This document shows positions 49,755 to 58,366 of a stretch of 64,000 nucleotides of DNA, in pieces. Location: the NCBI GenBank assembly GCA_965228265.1, contig OZ245804.1, forward strand, positions 1,984,001-2,048,000, in the 5' to 3' direction. Each line of letters opens with the position of its first letter. Within the stretch, counting starts at the first letter, position 1. This DNA comes from GCA-2732755 sp965228265 (GTDB lineage Bacteria; Planctomycetota; Phycisphaerae; Phycisphaerales; UBA1924). The notes below the pieces were generated by a model. That model was not told where the DNA came from, did not search any database, and saw only the letters and a program-made list of their open reading frames with translations. Made by a program: the position numbers and the translations under genes.

Positions 49755-52103
49755 TTGCGCGCCATAGGCTGGATATCAACGGTTCTGCTCACACTCTCGG
49801 TGCCCGCGGCTCTGGCGCTCGGCCTCGCCCAGCCCGAGCCCGACGAGCCCCTCGACCCGCTCGCCAGCGAGCTCGAAAGCCGACTCGAACTCGACATCCA
49901 ACCCCTCCTCGACACGCACTGCATGCACTGCCACAGGGGCAGCCGCGCCAAGGGCGGCGTGCGGCTCGACACACTCGGTGACATCGACTCGATCATCGCC
50001 CAGTCCGAAGACCTTCGCTACGCGCGTGAGATGGTGTCCACCGGGCAGATGCCGCCCGAGGACGAGATCATCCTCCCGACCGAGCACGAACGCCTCACGA
50101 TCGTCCAATGGCTCGACGACGCCCTCGACTACACGCCCCCCGAAGGCCGGATCGACCCGGGCTGGATGACCATCCACCGACTCAACCGCGACGAATACCA
50201 GAACACCCTGCGCGATCTGCTCGAGATCGACATCTCTGTGCACGATCTCGTCGGCGGCCTGCCCCTCGACGACGTGGGCTACGGCTACGACAACATCGCC
50301 GACGTCCTGACCATGTCGCCCACGCACATGGAGGCCTACTTGGACGCCGCGGAGAAAGCCGTGGAAATCGCCCTCGGCCCGATGATCGAGATCGGAAACA
50401 CACCCAGGCCCATGCCCCGCATCCAGCGCCAGGGCAACGGCAGGCCCCTGCGCCAGGGCGGCCAGTTCTTCACCACCAACGGCTCGCTCCGGAGCGTCAT
50501 CGACATACCCGTCGCAGGCGAGTACGAGATCAGCGTCCTCACCTGGGGCACCCGGGGCGGCGACGACCTGCCGAACCTCACGATCCGCGTCGACGGAAAA
50601 GAGGTGCTCTCCAAGGGCATCGCGGCCGAGAGCGAAGCCGAGGCCCAACGCGTCGCTGTGTCGGTGAAGCTGGATGGGGGTGCCGTGGAGGTCTCGGCGC
50701 AATTCACAAACGACTTCTGGGTGCCAAACGTCGCCGACCGCAACCTCGCGATCGACGCCCTTTCCATCGCCGGCCCGCTCACCGAAGAAAGCGTCACCCG
50801 CCCGGCGCTCTACCAGAAGCTCATCGCAAGCCGCGAGCCCGGCCGTGCGCACGCCGAGGAACTGACCGACTGGCTCCTGCCCCGTGCGTACCGCCGCCCG
50901 CCCGAACCCGCCGAGCGCGCAGCTTTGCTCGGCTTGTACGACGCGATCATCGCCGAGGGCGAGACCCACGAGTTCGCACTTCGGCAGATGCTGACGGGTG
51001 TCCTGGTGTCGCCGAGCTTTCTGTACCGGCGCACCGAGCACCCCGAGCCGACGAACCCGCAGCTTGTGTACGAACTGAACGATCACGAGCTGGCCAGCCG
51101 ACTCTCGTACTTCCTCTGGAGCTCGATGCCTGACGACGAACTCCGCGAGCTGGCAGCCCGGGGCGCACTCCGCAACGACGACACACTCCGGGCCCAGGTC
51201 CGGCGGATGCTCGATGACCCGAAGTCGGACGCCCTCGTGCGCAACTTCGCGGGCCAGTGGCTCCTGCTCCGCAACCTGCCGATGATCGACATCGACCGCG
51301 AGCTCTACCCCGAGTTCTCCGAGAACCTGCGCACGGACATGGAGACCGAAGCCCGGCTGTTCTTTGGCGATGTCCTCCGCTCGGGTCGGCCCATCGGGGA
51401 TCTCATCGACGCGCAGGATGTTTTCGTCAATGAGCGTCTTGCCGACCTGTATGGAATTGATAGCGTCGAGGGCGACAGCTTCCGGCGGGTTTCACTGAGT
51501 GACAGCTCTTCGCGTGGTGGTATCCTCACTCTCGGCGCGACACTTCTCGTCACGAGCAACCCGACACGCACGAGCCCGGTCAAGCGAGGCCTGTACGTGC
51601 TTGAGCACATCCTCGGCACACCGCCGCCGCCACCCCCGCCCGATATCCCGAGGCTCGAAACGTCTGCCGAGGGTTTGGGCGAAGCCGCGACATTGCGTCA
51701 GCAGCTCGCGGCCCATCTGACCGATGCCTCCTGCGTGACCTGCCACCAGCGCATGGACCCGATCGGACTGGCGATGGAGAACTTCAACGCCATCGGCGCG
51801 TGGCGCGACGCGTACGACGACGCCCCGATCGACACGTTCGGCGTGCTCCCGGGCGGGGTCGAATTCGACGGGCCCGCGGGCCTTAAGGCGATCCTCATGG
51901 ACCGCCTGGACGCCTTCCGCGAGCACCTGACGTCCGAGATGCTGACCTACGCCATCGGACGCGGCGCCGAGCCCTTTGATCGGCCCGCAATCCGAAAGAT
52001 CAGCGATGAAACGCGCGAGAATGACGATAAGCTGGCAGCCATGATCGAATCGATCGTGCTCAGCGGCACGTTCCGCACCTGCAGAGGAAGGGAAGCCAAG
52101 TGA
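49755..52103 (+). CDS. Planctomycete cytochrome-domain protein (DUF1587/1592/1588/1585 type)
   Basis: A 782-residue exported protein. TTG 49755 starts the signal sequence (AIGWISTVLLTLSVPAALAL), with GGGAG seven bases upstream. A planctomycete cytochrome C domain follows, with haem motif C56-M-H-C59-H60. The DUF1587 region (WMTIHRLNRDEYQNTLRDLL), a carbohydrate-binding-like insert, DUF1592 (LASRLSYFLWSSMPDDELRE) and DUF1588 then follow, with a second CVTCH motif at residues 660-664. The C-terminus (LTYAIGRGAEPFD) is DUF1585. It is coupled to DUF1552 by a GTGA overlap. Substrate unknown. Confidence 0.9.
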   Translation: MRAIGWISTVLLTLSVPAALALGLAQPEPDEPLDPLASELESRLELDIQPLLDTHCMHCHRGSRAKGGVRLDTLGDIDSIIAQSEDLRYAREMVSTGQMPPEDEIILPTEHERLTIVQWLDDALDYTPPEGRIDPGWMTIHRLNRDEYQNTLRDLLEIDISVHDLVGGLPLDDVGYGYDNIADVLTMSPTHMEAYLDAAEKAVEIALGPMIEIGNTPRPMPRIQRQGNGRPLRQGGQFFTTNGSLRSVIDIPVAGEYEISVLTWGTRGGDDLPNLTIRVDGKEVLSKGIAAESEAEAQRVAVSVKLDGGAVEVSAQFTNDFWVPNVADRNLAIDALSIAGPLTEESVTRPALYQKLIASREPGRAHAEELTDWLLPRAYRRPPEPAERAALLGLYDAIIAEGETHEFALRQMLTGVLVSPSFLYRRTEHPEPTNPQLVYELNDHELASRLSYFLWSSMPDDELRELAARGALRNDDTLRAQVRRMLDDPKSDALVRNFAGQWLLLRNLPMIDIDRELYPEFSENLRTDMETEARLFFGDVLRSGRPIGDLIDAQDVFVNERLADLYGIDSVEGDSFRRVSLSDSSSRGGILTLGATLLVTSNPTRTSPVKRGLYVLEHILGTPPPPPPPDIPRLETSAEGLGEAATLRQQLAAHLTDASCVTCHQRMDPIGLAMENFNAIGAWRDAYDDAPIDTFGVLPGGVEFDGPAGLKAILMDRLDAFREHLTSEMLTYAIGRGAEPFDRPAIRKISDETRENDDKLAAMIESIVLSGTFRTCRGREAK

Positions 52104-53467
52104 CACACGCGAACCGAAACGGGCTCTCGCGGCGCACCGTCCTCCGCGGCATGGGCGTCGCCATGGCGCTGCCCATGATGGAAGCGATGGGGCAGACGAG
52201 GGCCCTCGCCTCGGCGGCCGGAGCTGCGAACGGTTCAGCGAGTGCTGCCCCTCTTCGCATGGCGTTCGTCTTCACGCCCAACGGCGTGCACTACCCGAGC
52301 TGGGCACCGACCACCGCCGGCGCGGATTACACGCTCACCGAAACACTCGCGCCCATCGAGAGTGTGCGCAAACATGTGAACATCCTCACGGGTCTCACGC
52401 TCGACAAGGCCCGCGCCAACGGCGACGGCCCGGGCGACCACGCACGCTCGTCGGCCACCTTCCTCACCGGGCAGCAGGCCCGCAAAACCGCGGGCAACGA
52501 CATCGAGATCGGCGTGAGCATCGACCAGTTCGCCGCGGGCCAGATCGGCTCGCGCACGCGATTGCCCTCGATCGAGATCGGCTGCGAGATCGGCAAACGC
52601 GCCGGCAGCTGCGACTCGGGCTACAGCTGCGCGTACTCCTCGCACCTCTCCTGGAAGGACGAGGACACGCCCATGCCCAAGATGATCGACCCCTCGTCGG
52701 TCTTCGAGACGCTCTTCGGCTCGCAGGACCGCCAGGCCGCCCTCGAACGCATCAGCCGGCGCCGGAGCATCCTCGATTTCGTCGCGGGCGAATCGCGTCG
52801 TCTGGAAACGAAGCTCGGCGTCAACGACCGCAACAAGCTCGACGAGTTCCAGACCGCCGTCCGCGAGATCGAACGCCGCATCGAGCACGCACGTTCCGAG
52901 ACCGACGCCAACGAACCGCCCGCAGGCACGCCCGTCCCCGCGGGCATCCCGCGACTGGTCGGCGAGCACATCGACCTCATGTACGACATGCTCCTGCTCG
53001 CCTTCCAGACCGACCAGACCCGCATCGCCACCTTCATGACAGGCCTCGGCGGCAGCAACCGCACCTTCCACGAGATCGGCGTCACCGACGGGCACCACAA
53101 CCTCTCGCACCATCGCGGCGACGAGGCGATGGTCGACAAGATCAAGAAGATCGACCGCTTCTACATCGAGCGTTTCGCCCGCTTCGTCGACAAGGCTTCC
53201 AAGATCAAAGAGGGCGAGGGCTCACTCCTCGACAACTGCATGGTCATGCACGGATCGGGCATCTCCGACGGCAACCGCCACAACCACGAGGACCTACCCA
53301 TCATCATGGCCGGTCGCGGCGCCGGCGCATTCGAGCCGGGCAGGCATGTCGCGTTCAAGAAGGAAACGCCGCTCTGCAATCTCTACATGACCATGCTCGA
53401 GCGCATGGGGTGCGAGGTTGAGAGCTTCGGTGATGCGACGGGGAAGCTCGGGCAGCTCTCTGCGTAA
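52100..53467 (+). CDS. DUF1552 Tat-exported protein
   Basis: A 455-residue protein with a twin-arginine signal (GLSRRTVLRGMGVAMALPMM). The body matches the DUF1552 pattern: GDHARSSATFLTGQQARKT, LPSIEIGCEIGKRAGSCDSG, and a C-terminal MVMHGSGISDGNRHNHEDLP segment like alkaline-phosphatase-type proteins. The family occurs almost always next to a DUF1592-type gene in Planctomycetes, as here, and the two probably form an exported complex. GTG 52100 overlaps the upstream stop by four bases. Confidence 0.9.
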   Translation: MTHANRNGLSRRTVLRGMGVAMALPMMEAMGQTRALASAAGAANGSASAAPLRMAFVFTPNGVHYPSWAPTTAGADYTLTETLAPIESVRKHVNILTGLTLDKARANGDGPGDHARSSATFLTGQQARKTAGNDIEIGVSIDQFAAGQIGSRTRLPSIEIGCEIGKRAGSCDSGYSCAYSSHLSWKDEDTPMPKMIDPSSVFETLFGSQDRQAALERISRRRSILDFVAGESRRLETKLGVNDRNKLDEFQTAVREIERRIEHARSETDANEPPAGTPVPAGIPRLVGEHIDLMYDMLLLAFQTDQTRIATFMTGLGGSNRTFHEIGVTDGHHNLSHHRGDEAMVDKIKKIDRFYIERFARFVDKASKIKEGEGSLLDNCMVMHGSGISDGNRHNHEDLPIIMAGRGAGAFEPGRHVAFKKETPLCNLYMTMLERMGCEVESFGDATGKLGQLSA

Positions 53468-53476
53468 GCGATGATT

Positions 53477-53518
53477 TGCTCCCTCTCCCCGGCGGGGAGA
53501 GGGCTGGGGAGAGGGGTT
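53477..53518 (+). repeat. Palindromic repeat, copy B
   Basis: A 42-base unit behind the DUF1552 gene. It matches the reverse complement of the valS-internal copy (6103-6144) at 38 of 42 positions, and it can fold with CCCTCTCCCC against GGGGAGAGGG. It lies 27 bases before the other dispersed repeat. Confidence 0.75.
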
Positions 53519-53545
53519 CTCTCCTGCACACCGATGCAGTACAAG

Positions 53546-53571
53546 ATGGGCGGCGGGACGCCGCCCCCACC
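53546..53571. repeat. GC-rich palindromic repeat, copy 2
   Basis: ATG followed by GGCGGC-gggac-GCCGCC and CCCACC; 25 of 26 bases match copy 1 at 2578-2603, same orientation. It lies between the convergent ends of the DUF1552 gene and korB and may act as a hairpin for both transcripts. Confidence 0.6.
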
Positions 53572-53583
53572 AAAGATTGGTTG

Positions 53584-54630
53584 TTAGCTCGTCACTTCCC
53601 ACGTCTCGCCGCTGTCGATGAGCTGGCGGATGTCGGTGGTGCTCGCCGAGGTCTTGGCTTTGTCCATCTGTTCCTGCACCGCGTCGTCGTAGGTCGGGTG
53701 GTTGGGGTCGCAGTACAGCACGCCGATCGGCTCGGGCATCTGCGGGTGGCGCATCTGCGAGAGCAGGAACGCGAGCTGTCGATCGGTCTCGTCGTGCACG
53801 ACCAGGTCGCTCTCTGTGTACTCGCCCCCGAGCGTGACGGACTTCAGCGTGGTCCCTTCGAGGACGATGCCCTTGTCGCTGTTGGTGCCGTAGATCAGGG
53901 GTTTGCCGTGCTCGAGCAGGATCGTGTTCTCGGGTTTGGTGTCTTTCTGCGTCGCGTAGAAGAAGGCCTGGTGGTTGAAAATGTTGCAGTCCTGGTAGAC
54001 CTCGACGAAAGAGCAGCCTTTGTGCGCCATCGCGCGGAGGTAGACACTCTCGAAGAGTTTCAGGTCCACATCGAGCGCCCGCGCGATGAACGTGCAGCCG
54101 GACGCGACCGCGATGGAGAGCGGGCAGACCGGGTCATCGGGCGAGCCCAGCGGCGTAGATTTGGTGATCTTGCCCTGCTCGCTGGTGGGGGAGTACTGGC
54201 CTTTCGTAAGGCCGTAGATTCGGTTGTTGAGCAGCACGATCGTGATGTCCACGTTGCGGCGCATGGCGTGGACCGTGTGGTTGCCCCCGATCGAGAGCAG
54301 GTCGCCGTCGCCCGAGACGACGCAGACCTTGAGATCCGGGTTGGCGAGCTTGACACCCGTTGCGACGCACAGGCTCCGCCCGTGGATGGTGTGCATCCCG
54401 AACGTGTCCATGTAGTACGGGAATCGTGCGGCGCACCCGATGCCCGAGATGAAGACGTAGTCCTCCTTGCGGATGGCAAGCTTGGGCAGGGCCTTACGCA
54501 CACCGGTCAGGACGGCATAGTCGCCGCAACCCGGGCACCAGCGCACGTCCTGGTTGCTCGTAAAGTCCTTGGGCTTGTACTGGGGCAGCTCGACGCCGGT
54601 CGTGCCGTTGGTGGTCGGGGCGGTGGTCAC
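53584..54630 (-). CDS. korB: 2-oxoacid:ferredoxin oxidoreductase, beta subunit
   Basis: A 348-residue thiamine-diphosphate subunit oxidatively decarboxylating a 2-oxoacid (probably 2-oxoglutarate) with CoA and ferredoxin. WCPGCGDYAVLTGV holds two cysteines of a 4Fe-4S cluster and GIGCAARFPYYMDTFG contains a third. The TPP motif is VVSGDGDLLSIGGNHTVHAM with the closing NNRIYGLTKGQ. The substrate is judged from the two-subunit layout. It overlaps korA by four bases. Confidence 0.92.
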   Translation of the reverse strand: MTTAPTTNGTTGVELPQYKPKDFTSNQDVRWCPGCGDYAVLTGVRKALPKLAIRKEDYVFISGIGCAARFPYYMDTFGMHTIHGRSLCVATGVKLANPDLKVCVVSGDGDLLSIGGNHTVHAMRRNVDITIVLLNNRIYGLTKGQYSPTSEQGKITKSTPLGSPDDPVCPLSIAVASGCTFIARALDVDLKLFESVYLRAMAHKGCSFVEVYQDCNIFNHQAFFYATQKDTKPENTILLEHGKPLIYGTNSDKGIVLEGTTLKSVTLGGEYTESDLVVHDETDRQLAFLLSQMRHPQMPEPIGVLYCDPNHPTYDDAVQEQMDKAKTSASTTDIRQLIDSGETWEVTS

Positions 54631-56519
54631 TTGCTCGCCTCCTTGCGATCGTACAGGATCGTGCGCACGCCGGCGACGAGTTCGTCGACACCGAACGAGC
54701 GTCCCTGAATCTTGCCCAGCGGCACGGCGTCGATCAGGAACCGCGAACGGATCAGCATCGCCAGCTGACCCGTGTTGTTCTCGGGCACAATCACGTGCTC
54801 GAAGCGTCCGAGCACGGATTCAATGTTCGTCGGCATCGGGTTGAGGTAGCGCAGGTTCGCGCACCCGACGGTCAGGCCCGACGCGCGCAGGCGAGCGGCT
54901 GCGGTCAGGATCGCCCCGTGCGTGCTGCCCCAGCCAAGTAGCAGGACCTCGCCCGACTGGTCGCCTTCGACCTCGAGCTCTGGGAGCCACTTCGCGGCCC
55001 GCTCCACTTTCTCCGCGCGTGTCCGCACCATCTTCTCGTGGTTGACAGGGTCGTACGACACCGCGCCGGAAGGCTCGGACTTCTCGAGGCTCCCGATGCG
55101 GTGCTCCATGCCGGGCGTGCCGGGCAGAGCCCACGGGCGGGCGAGTGTTTCGCCGTCACGCTGGTAGGGCATGAACCCGGCTACCGGATCCTTGGGCTCG
55201 GTCGGGTGGTGCGCCTCGATGGGCTCGATCGCGTCGTAGTCTGGCAGGAGCCAGGGCTCGGCTCCATTGGCGATCGAGGCGTCGGAGAGGATGATGACCG
55301 GGCACATGTGCCGCGTGGCGAGCCGCACGGCTTCCACCGCGGTGTTGAAACAGTCCGCCGGGCTGTTGGGGGCGATCACGATACAGGGGCTCTCGCCGGC
55401 GCGCCCGAACATGGCCAGGAACAAATCCGCCTGCTCGGTCTTGGTGGGCATGCCTGTCGAGGGACCGGCCCGCTGGACGTCGAGCACTACGAGCGGGAGC
55501 TCGTACATCACCGCCAGCCCGAGCGCCTCGGCCTTGAGGCAGAGGCCCGGGCCAGAAGTGCCGGTGATCCCGATGTCGCCCGCAAAGCTCGCGCCGATCG
55601 CGGCGCAGACCGCAGCGATCTCGTCCTCGGCCTGGAACGTCTTGACGCCAAGATGCTTGAGCCTGGCCATCGCGTGCAGGACATCGGAGGCGGGGGTGAT
55701 GGGGTAGCTTGCGTAGACGAGCTGTTTGCCGGCCTTCTGAGCCGCGGCCGCGAAGCCGAGCGCCGTCGCGCTGTTGCCGTCGATACGCCGGTACTTGCCG
55801 GGCTTGAGCTTGGCGGGCGGGACGATGTACTTGACCGCCAGAAGCTCGGCGGTCTCACCGAAGTGGTACCCGGCCTTGAGGACGATCGAGTTTGCCTCGG
55901 CGATCTCGGGTCGGCCCTTCTTGATGCCGTATTCGGCTTCGATGTGGCGCAGCGTCGCGTCGAGCGGTCGCTGGTAGATCCAGTACGCCACGCCCAACGC
56001 GAACATATTTCGGCAGCGGTCGACGTCCTTGGCCCCGAGCCCCGTCTCGGCGAGTGCTTCGCGGGTCATCCGGCTCATGGGGACGCGGACGATCTGGCGT
56101 GCGCTGTTGATCTGATCGTCGTTGAGCGGGTTGTACCCCTCGGGGTAGCCACACTTGCGGAGGTTGACGTCGGTGAACTCGTCCTCGTTGACAATGACGA
56201 GCCCGCCGACCTCGACGTCCTCGATATTGGTCTTGAAGCCAGCGGGATTCATCGCGAAGAGTGCGTTGACGCGGTCGCCGGGCGTGAAGACCTCGTGGGA
56301 GGCGAACTGGAGCTGAAACCCGGAGACACCGAAGGTCGTGCCCTTGGGGGCGCGGATCTCGGCTGGGAAGTCTGGGAAGGTGGCGATGTCGTTGCCAAAT
56401 ACGGCCGAGGTGGCGGTGAATTCCCCGCCGGCGAGCTGCATGCCATCGCCCGAGTCGCCGCAGAACCGGATCACGACGGCGTCGAGGGTCTGGTGGGGCG
56501 ATTGGGCTGTTGTAGTCAT
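54627..56519 (-). CDS. korA: 2-oxoacid:ferredoxin oxidoreductase, gamma-alpha fused subunit
   Basis: A 630-residue protein. The N-terminal gamma-type domain (about residues 10-200) has VIRFCGDSGDGMQLAGGEFT, and the alpha-type pyrimidine-binding domain (about 215-630) has GNSATALGFAAAAQKAGKQL and YPITPASDVLHAMARLKHLG. A separate ferredoxin subunit is absent. Together with korB it forms an oxygen-sensitive alternative to a 2-oxoacid dehydrogenase complex. It lies 52 bases behind apbE in the same direction. Confidence 0.92.
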   Translation of the reverse strand: MTTTAQSPHQTLDAVVIRFCGDSGDGMQLAGGEFTATSAVFGNDIATFPDFPAEIRAPKGTTFGVSGFQLQFASHEVFTPGDRVNALFAMNPAGFKTNIEDVEVGGLVIVNEDEFTDVNLRKCGYPEGYNPLNDDQINSARQIVRVPMSRMTREALAETGLGAKDVDRCRNMFALGVAYWIYQRPLDATLRHIEAEYGIKKGRPEIAEANSIVLKAGYHFGETAELLAVKYIVPPAKLKPGKYRRIDGNSATALGFAAAAQKAGKQLVYASYPITPASDVLHAMARLKHLGVKTFQAEDEIAAVCAAIGASFAGDIGITGTSGPGLCLKAEALGLAVMYELPLVVLDVQRAGPSTGMPTKTEQADLFLAMFGRAGESPCIVIAPNSPADCFNTAVEAVRLATRHMCPVIILSDASIANGAEPWLLPDYDAIEPIEAHHPTEPKDPVAGFMPYQRDGETLARPWALPGTPGMEHRIGSLEKSEPSGAVSYDPVNHEKMVRTRAEKVERAAKWLPELEVEGDQSGEVLLLGWGSTHGAILTAAARLRASGLTVGCANLRYLNPMPTNIESVLGRFEHVIVPENNTGQLAMLIRSRFLIDAVPLGKIQGRSFGVDELVAGVRTILYDRKEASK

Positions 56520-56571
56520 CGGAACGCGGCTCTCCTGGGTCTCGGGGATACTACGCGCGCCGGGCGGGCAT

Positions 56572-57582
56572 TCACGGAATTTCGGGCTTCTCAGGGGCTT
56601 CCCGGAGGAAGATCTCCGCCCTCGGATAGGCGGCCTGGAGCGTCTCGAGGCCCGACTCGCCCATCACGCTCGCGGCGCTGGCCAGAGCATCCGCAAGCCA
56701 GGGCCTGGGCGCGATGACGGTGACCGCCACCGACCGGGTCAGCCCGAGGCCGGTCTTCGGGTCGACGATGTGCGAGTACCGGACGCCGTCGATCTCGACA
56801 TGACGGTAGAGATCGCCCGACGTCGCCACGCCCACGTTCGCCAGCAGCACCTCGTGGGGCAGCTCCAGCCCGTTGTCGATCGTGACGCGCCAGCCCTCCT
56901 TGCCCGGGGGCGGGTTGCCCAGGGCAAGATCGCCCCCGAGATCGACGAGGGCGCTTGGGCAGCCGTGCTCGCGCAGCACATCGAGCGCCTTATCTGCGGC
57001 AAAGCCCTTCCCGATGCCTCCGAAGTCGAGCAGCATGCCATCGCGGTCGAATCGGATGCGGCTGTGCTCCTCATCGAGTTCGAGGTGCTGCATCCCGACG
57101 CGTTCGAGTGCAAGTCGGAGTGCGTCGGTGTCCGGCAGTGTGCCTGATTTGAAGGCGGGCCGCCAGAGATGCGTGACGGGCCCGATGGTCGGATCGAACG
57201 CGCCGCCTGATACCTCCCACACCCCGCGCGAGAGCGCGAGAATCTCGACGAGGTCCGGGCTGACATCGTGCCACTCGCTTGGCGCCTTCTTGACGAGTTG
57301 CATCGACTCACTCGACGGGTCGTAATCGCTGAGGATCGCGTTCTGTCTGGACATCTCCTCGAACGCGTTTGTCGCGGCTGTGGTCGCGTCCTGTTCGCTT
57401 TGTGCGTAGATCACCACTCGGGCCTTGCTGCCCATGATGATCCTTGCGAATTCGAAGCGTGATGCGGTAGGCTCGGGTCGGTCGGCTGCGGGGGGCAGGG
57501 GCCCGTTTGGATCGGTCCTGCACCCGACCAGGAGCAAAGTGAACGTGAAGAGAACAAGAGCCAGTGTCGTGATCGGTCTCAT
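56572..57582 (-). CDS. apbE: FAD:protein FMN transferase (ApbE), lipoprotein
   Basis: A 336-residue enzyme attaching FMN to Thr/Ser of target proteins such as Na+-NQR and Rnf subunits. A signal and lipobox (TLALVLFTFTLLLVGC, Cys21) place it outside the membrane. Family motifs are YDPSSESMQLV, DFGGIGKGFAADKALD, SALVDLGGDLALG and YSHIVDPKTGLGL. ATG 57582 lies inside the beginning of the divergent SUMF-like gene. It is probably cotranscribed with korAB; no NQR or Rnf gene is in the window. Confidence 0.93.
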   Translation of the reverse strand: MRPITTLALVLFTFTLLLVGCRTDPNGPLPPAADRPEPTASRFEFARIIMGSKARVVIYAQSEQDATTAATNAFEEMSRQNAILSDYDPSSESMQLVKKAPSEWHDVSPDLVEILALSRGVWEVSGGAFDPTIGPVTHLWRPAFKSGTLPDTDALRLALERVGMQHLELDEEHSRIRFDRDGMLLDFGGIGKGFAADKALDVLREHGCPSALVDLGGDLALGNPPPGKEGWRVTIDNGLELPHEVLLANVGVATSGDLYRHVEIDGVRYSHIVDPKTGLGLTRSVAVTVIAPRPWLADALASAASVMGESGLETLQAAYPRAEIFLREAPEKPEIP

Positions 57583-58366
57583 GGGTCTGAGCCTAGCAGC
57601 CTTTCCGCCGCAGGCATCCGCGCAGGCGGTCGAGACCGAGCACGAAACGCGCACGATCGAGGTGCCGGGCACCACCGTGACCTTCGAACTCGTCCGTGTG
57701 CCGGGCGGCGTGGTCGAAGTCGATGGCGAGTCGCACGAGGTGCCCGATCTCTGGGTCCTGCCGCACGAAGTCACGTGGGATCTGTACGACGTCTTTCTCT
57801 ACGAACTCGACAAGCCCGAGAGCGAGCGTGAATCGGTGGGCAAGGGCGCCGACGCGGTGACCCGGCCCAGCAAGCCCTACGTGCCGCCGGACCGCGGGCT
57901 CGGGCACGAGGGCTACCCCGCGATGGGCATGACGCTCCACGCGGCTCGCAGGTTCTCCGAGTGGCTGGGCGAGCACACGGGCGTCGCGAGTCGTCTGCCG
58001 ACCAAGGCCGAGTGGGTGCACCTGGCGTCGGCGGAGGGCGGGGGCGTGTGGTCCAAGGAGAACGCCGAGTACACGACGCACCCGGTCGGTTCGCTCGAGC
58101 CGAACGCGTTCGGCTTGTACGACACACTCGGCAACGTCGCCGAGTGGGTGGAGACGGACGAGAAGCGTCCCTTCGCGATGGGCGGCAGCTACAAGCAGCC
58201 CGCCGAGGAGTGCACGCCGACGTCGTCGCAGAAGCAGACCTCGAGCTGGAACGCGAGCGACCCGCAGATTCCCAAGAGCCAGTGGTGGCTCGCCGACTGC
58301 AGTTGGGTCGGGTTCCGCTTTGTCGTGGATTTGAGCGCAGATGAAGGAGCATCGGATGACGAATGA
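57539..58366 (+). CDS. SUMF1/FGE-type exported protein
   Basis: A 275-residue protein with a signal peptide (KRTRASVVIGLMGLSLAAFP, cut near QASAQ). The body shows the formylglycine-generating-enzyme-type fold: ITWD-like EVTWDLYDVFL at the start, GMTLHAARRFSEWLGEHTGV, RLPTKAEWVHLAS, NAFGLYDTLGNVAEWV, and GFRFVVD at the end. Many SUMF-domain proteins are not FGE enzymes, and the paired cysteine site is not evident. GTG 57539 has GGAG four bases upstream. Its first 44 bases overlap apbE head to head. Confidence 0.85.
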   Translation: MNVKRTRASVVIGLMGLSLAAFPPQASAQAVETEHETRTIEVPGTTVTFELVRVPGGVVEVDGESHEVPDLWVLPHEVTWDLYDVFLYELDKPESERESVGKGADAVTRPSKPYVPPDRGLGHEGYPAMGMTLHAARRFSEWLGEHTGVASRLPTKAEWVHLASAEGGGVWSKENAEYTTHPVGSLEPNAFGLYDTLGNVAEWVETDEKRPFAMGGSYKQPAEECTPTSSQKQTSSWNASDPQIPKSQWWLADCSWVGFRFVVDLSADEGASDDE

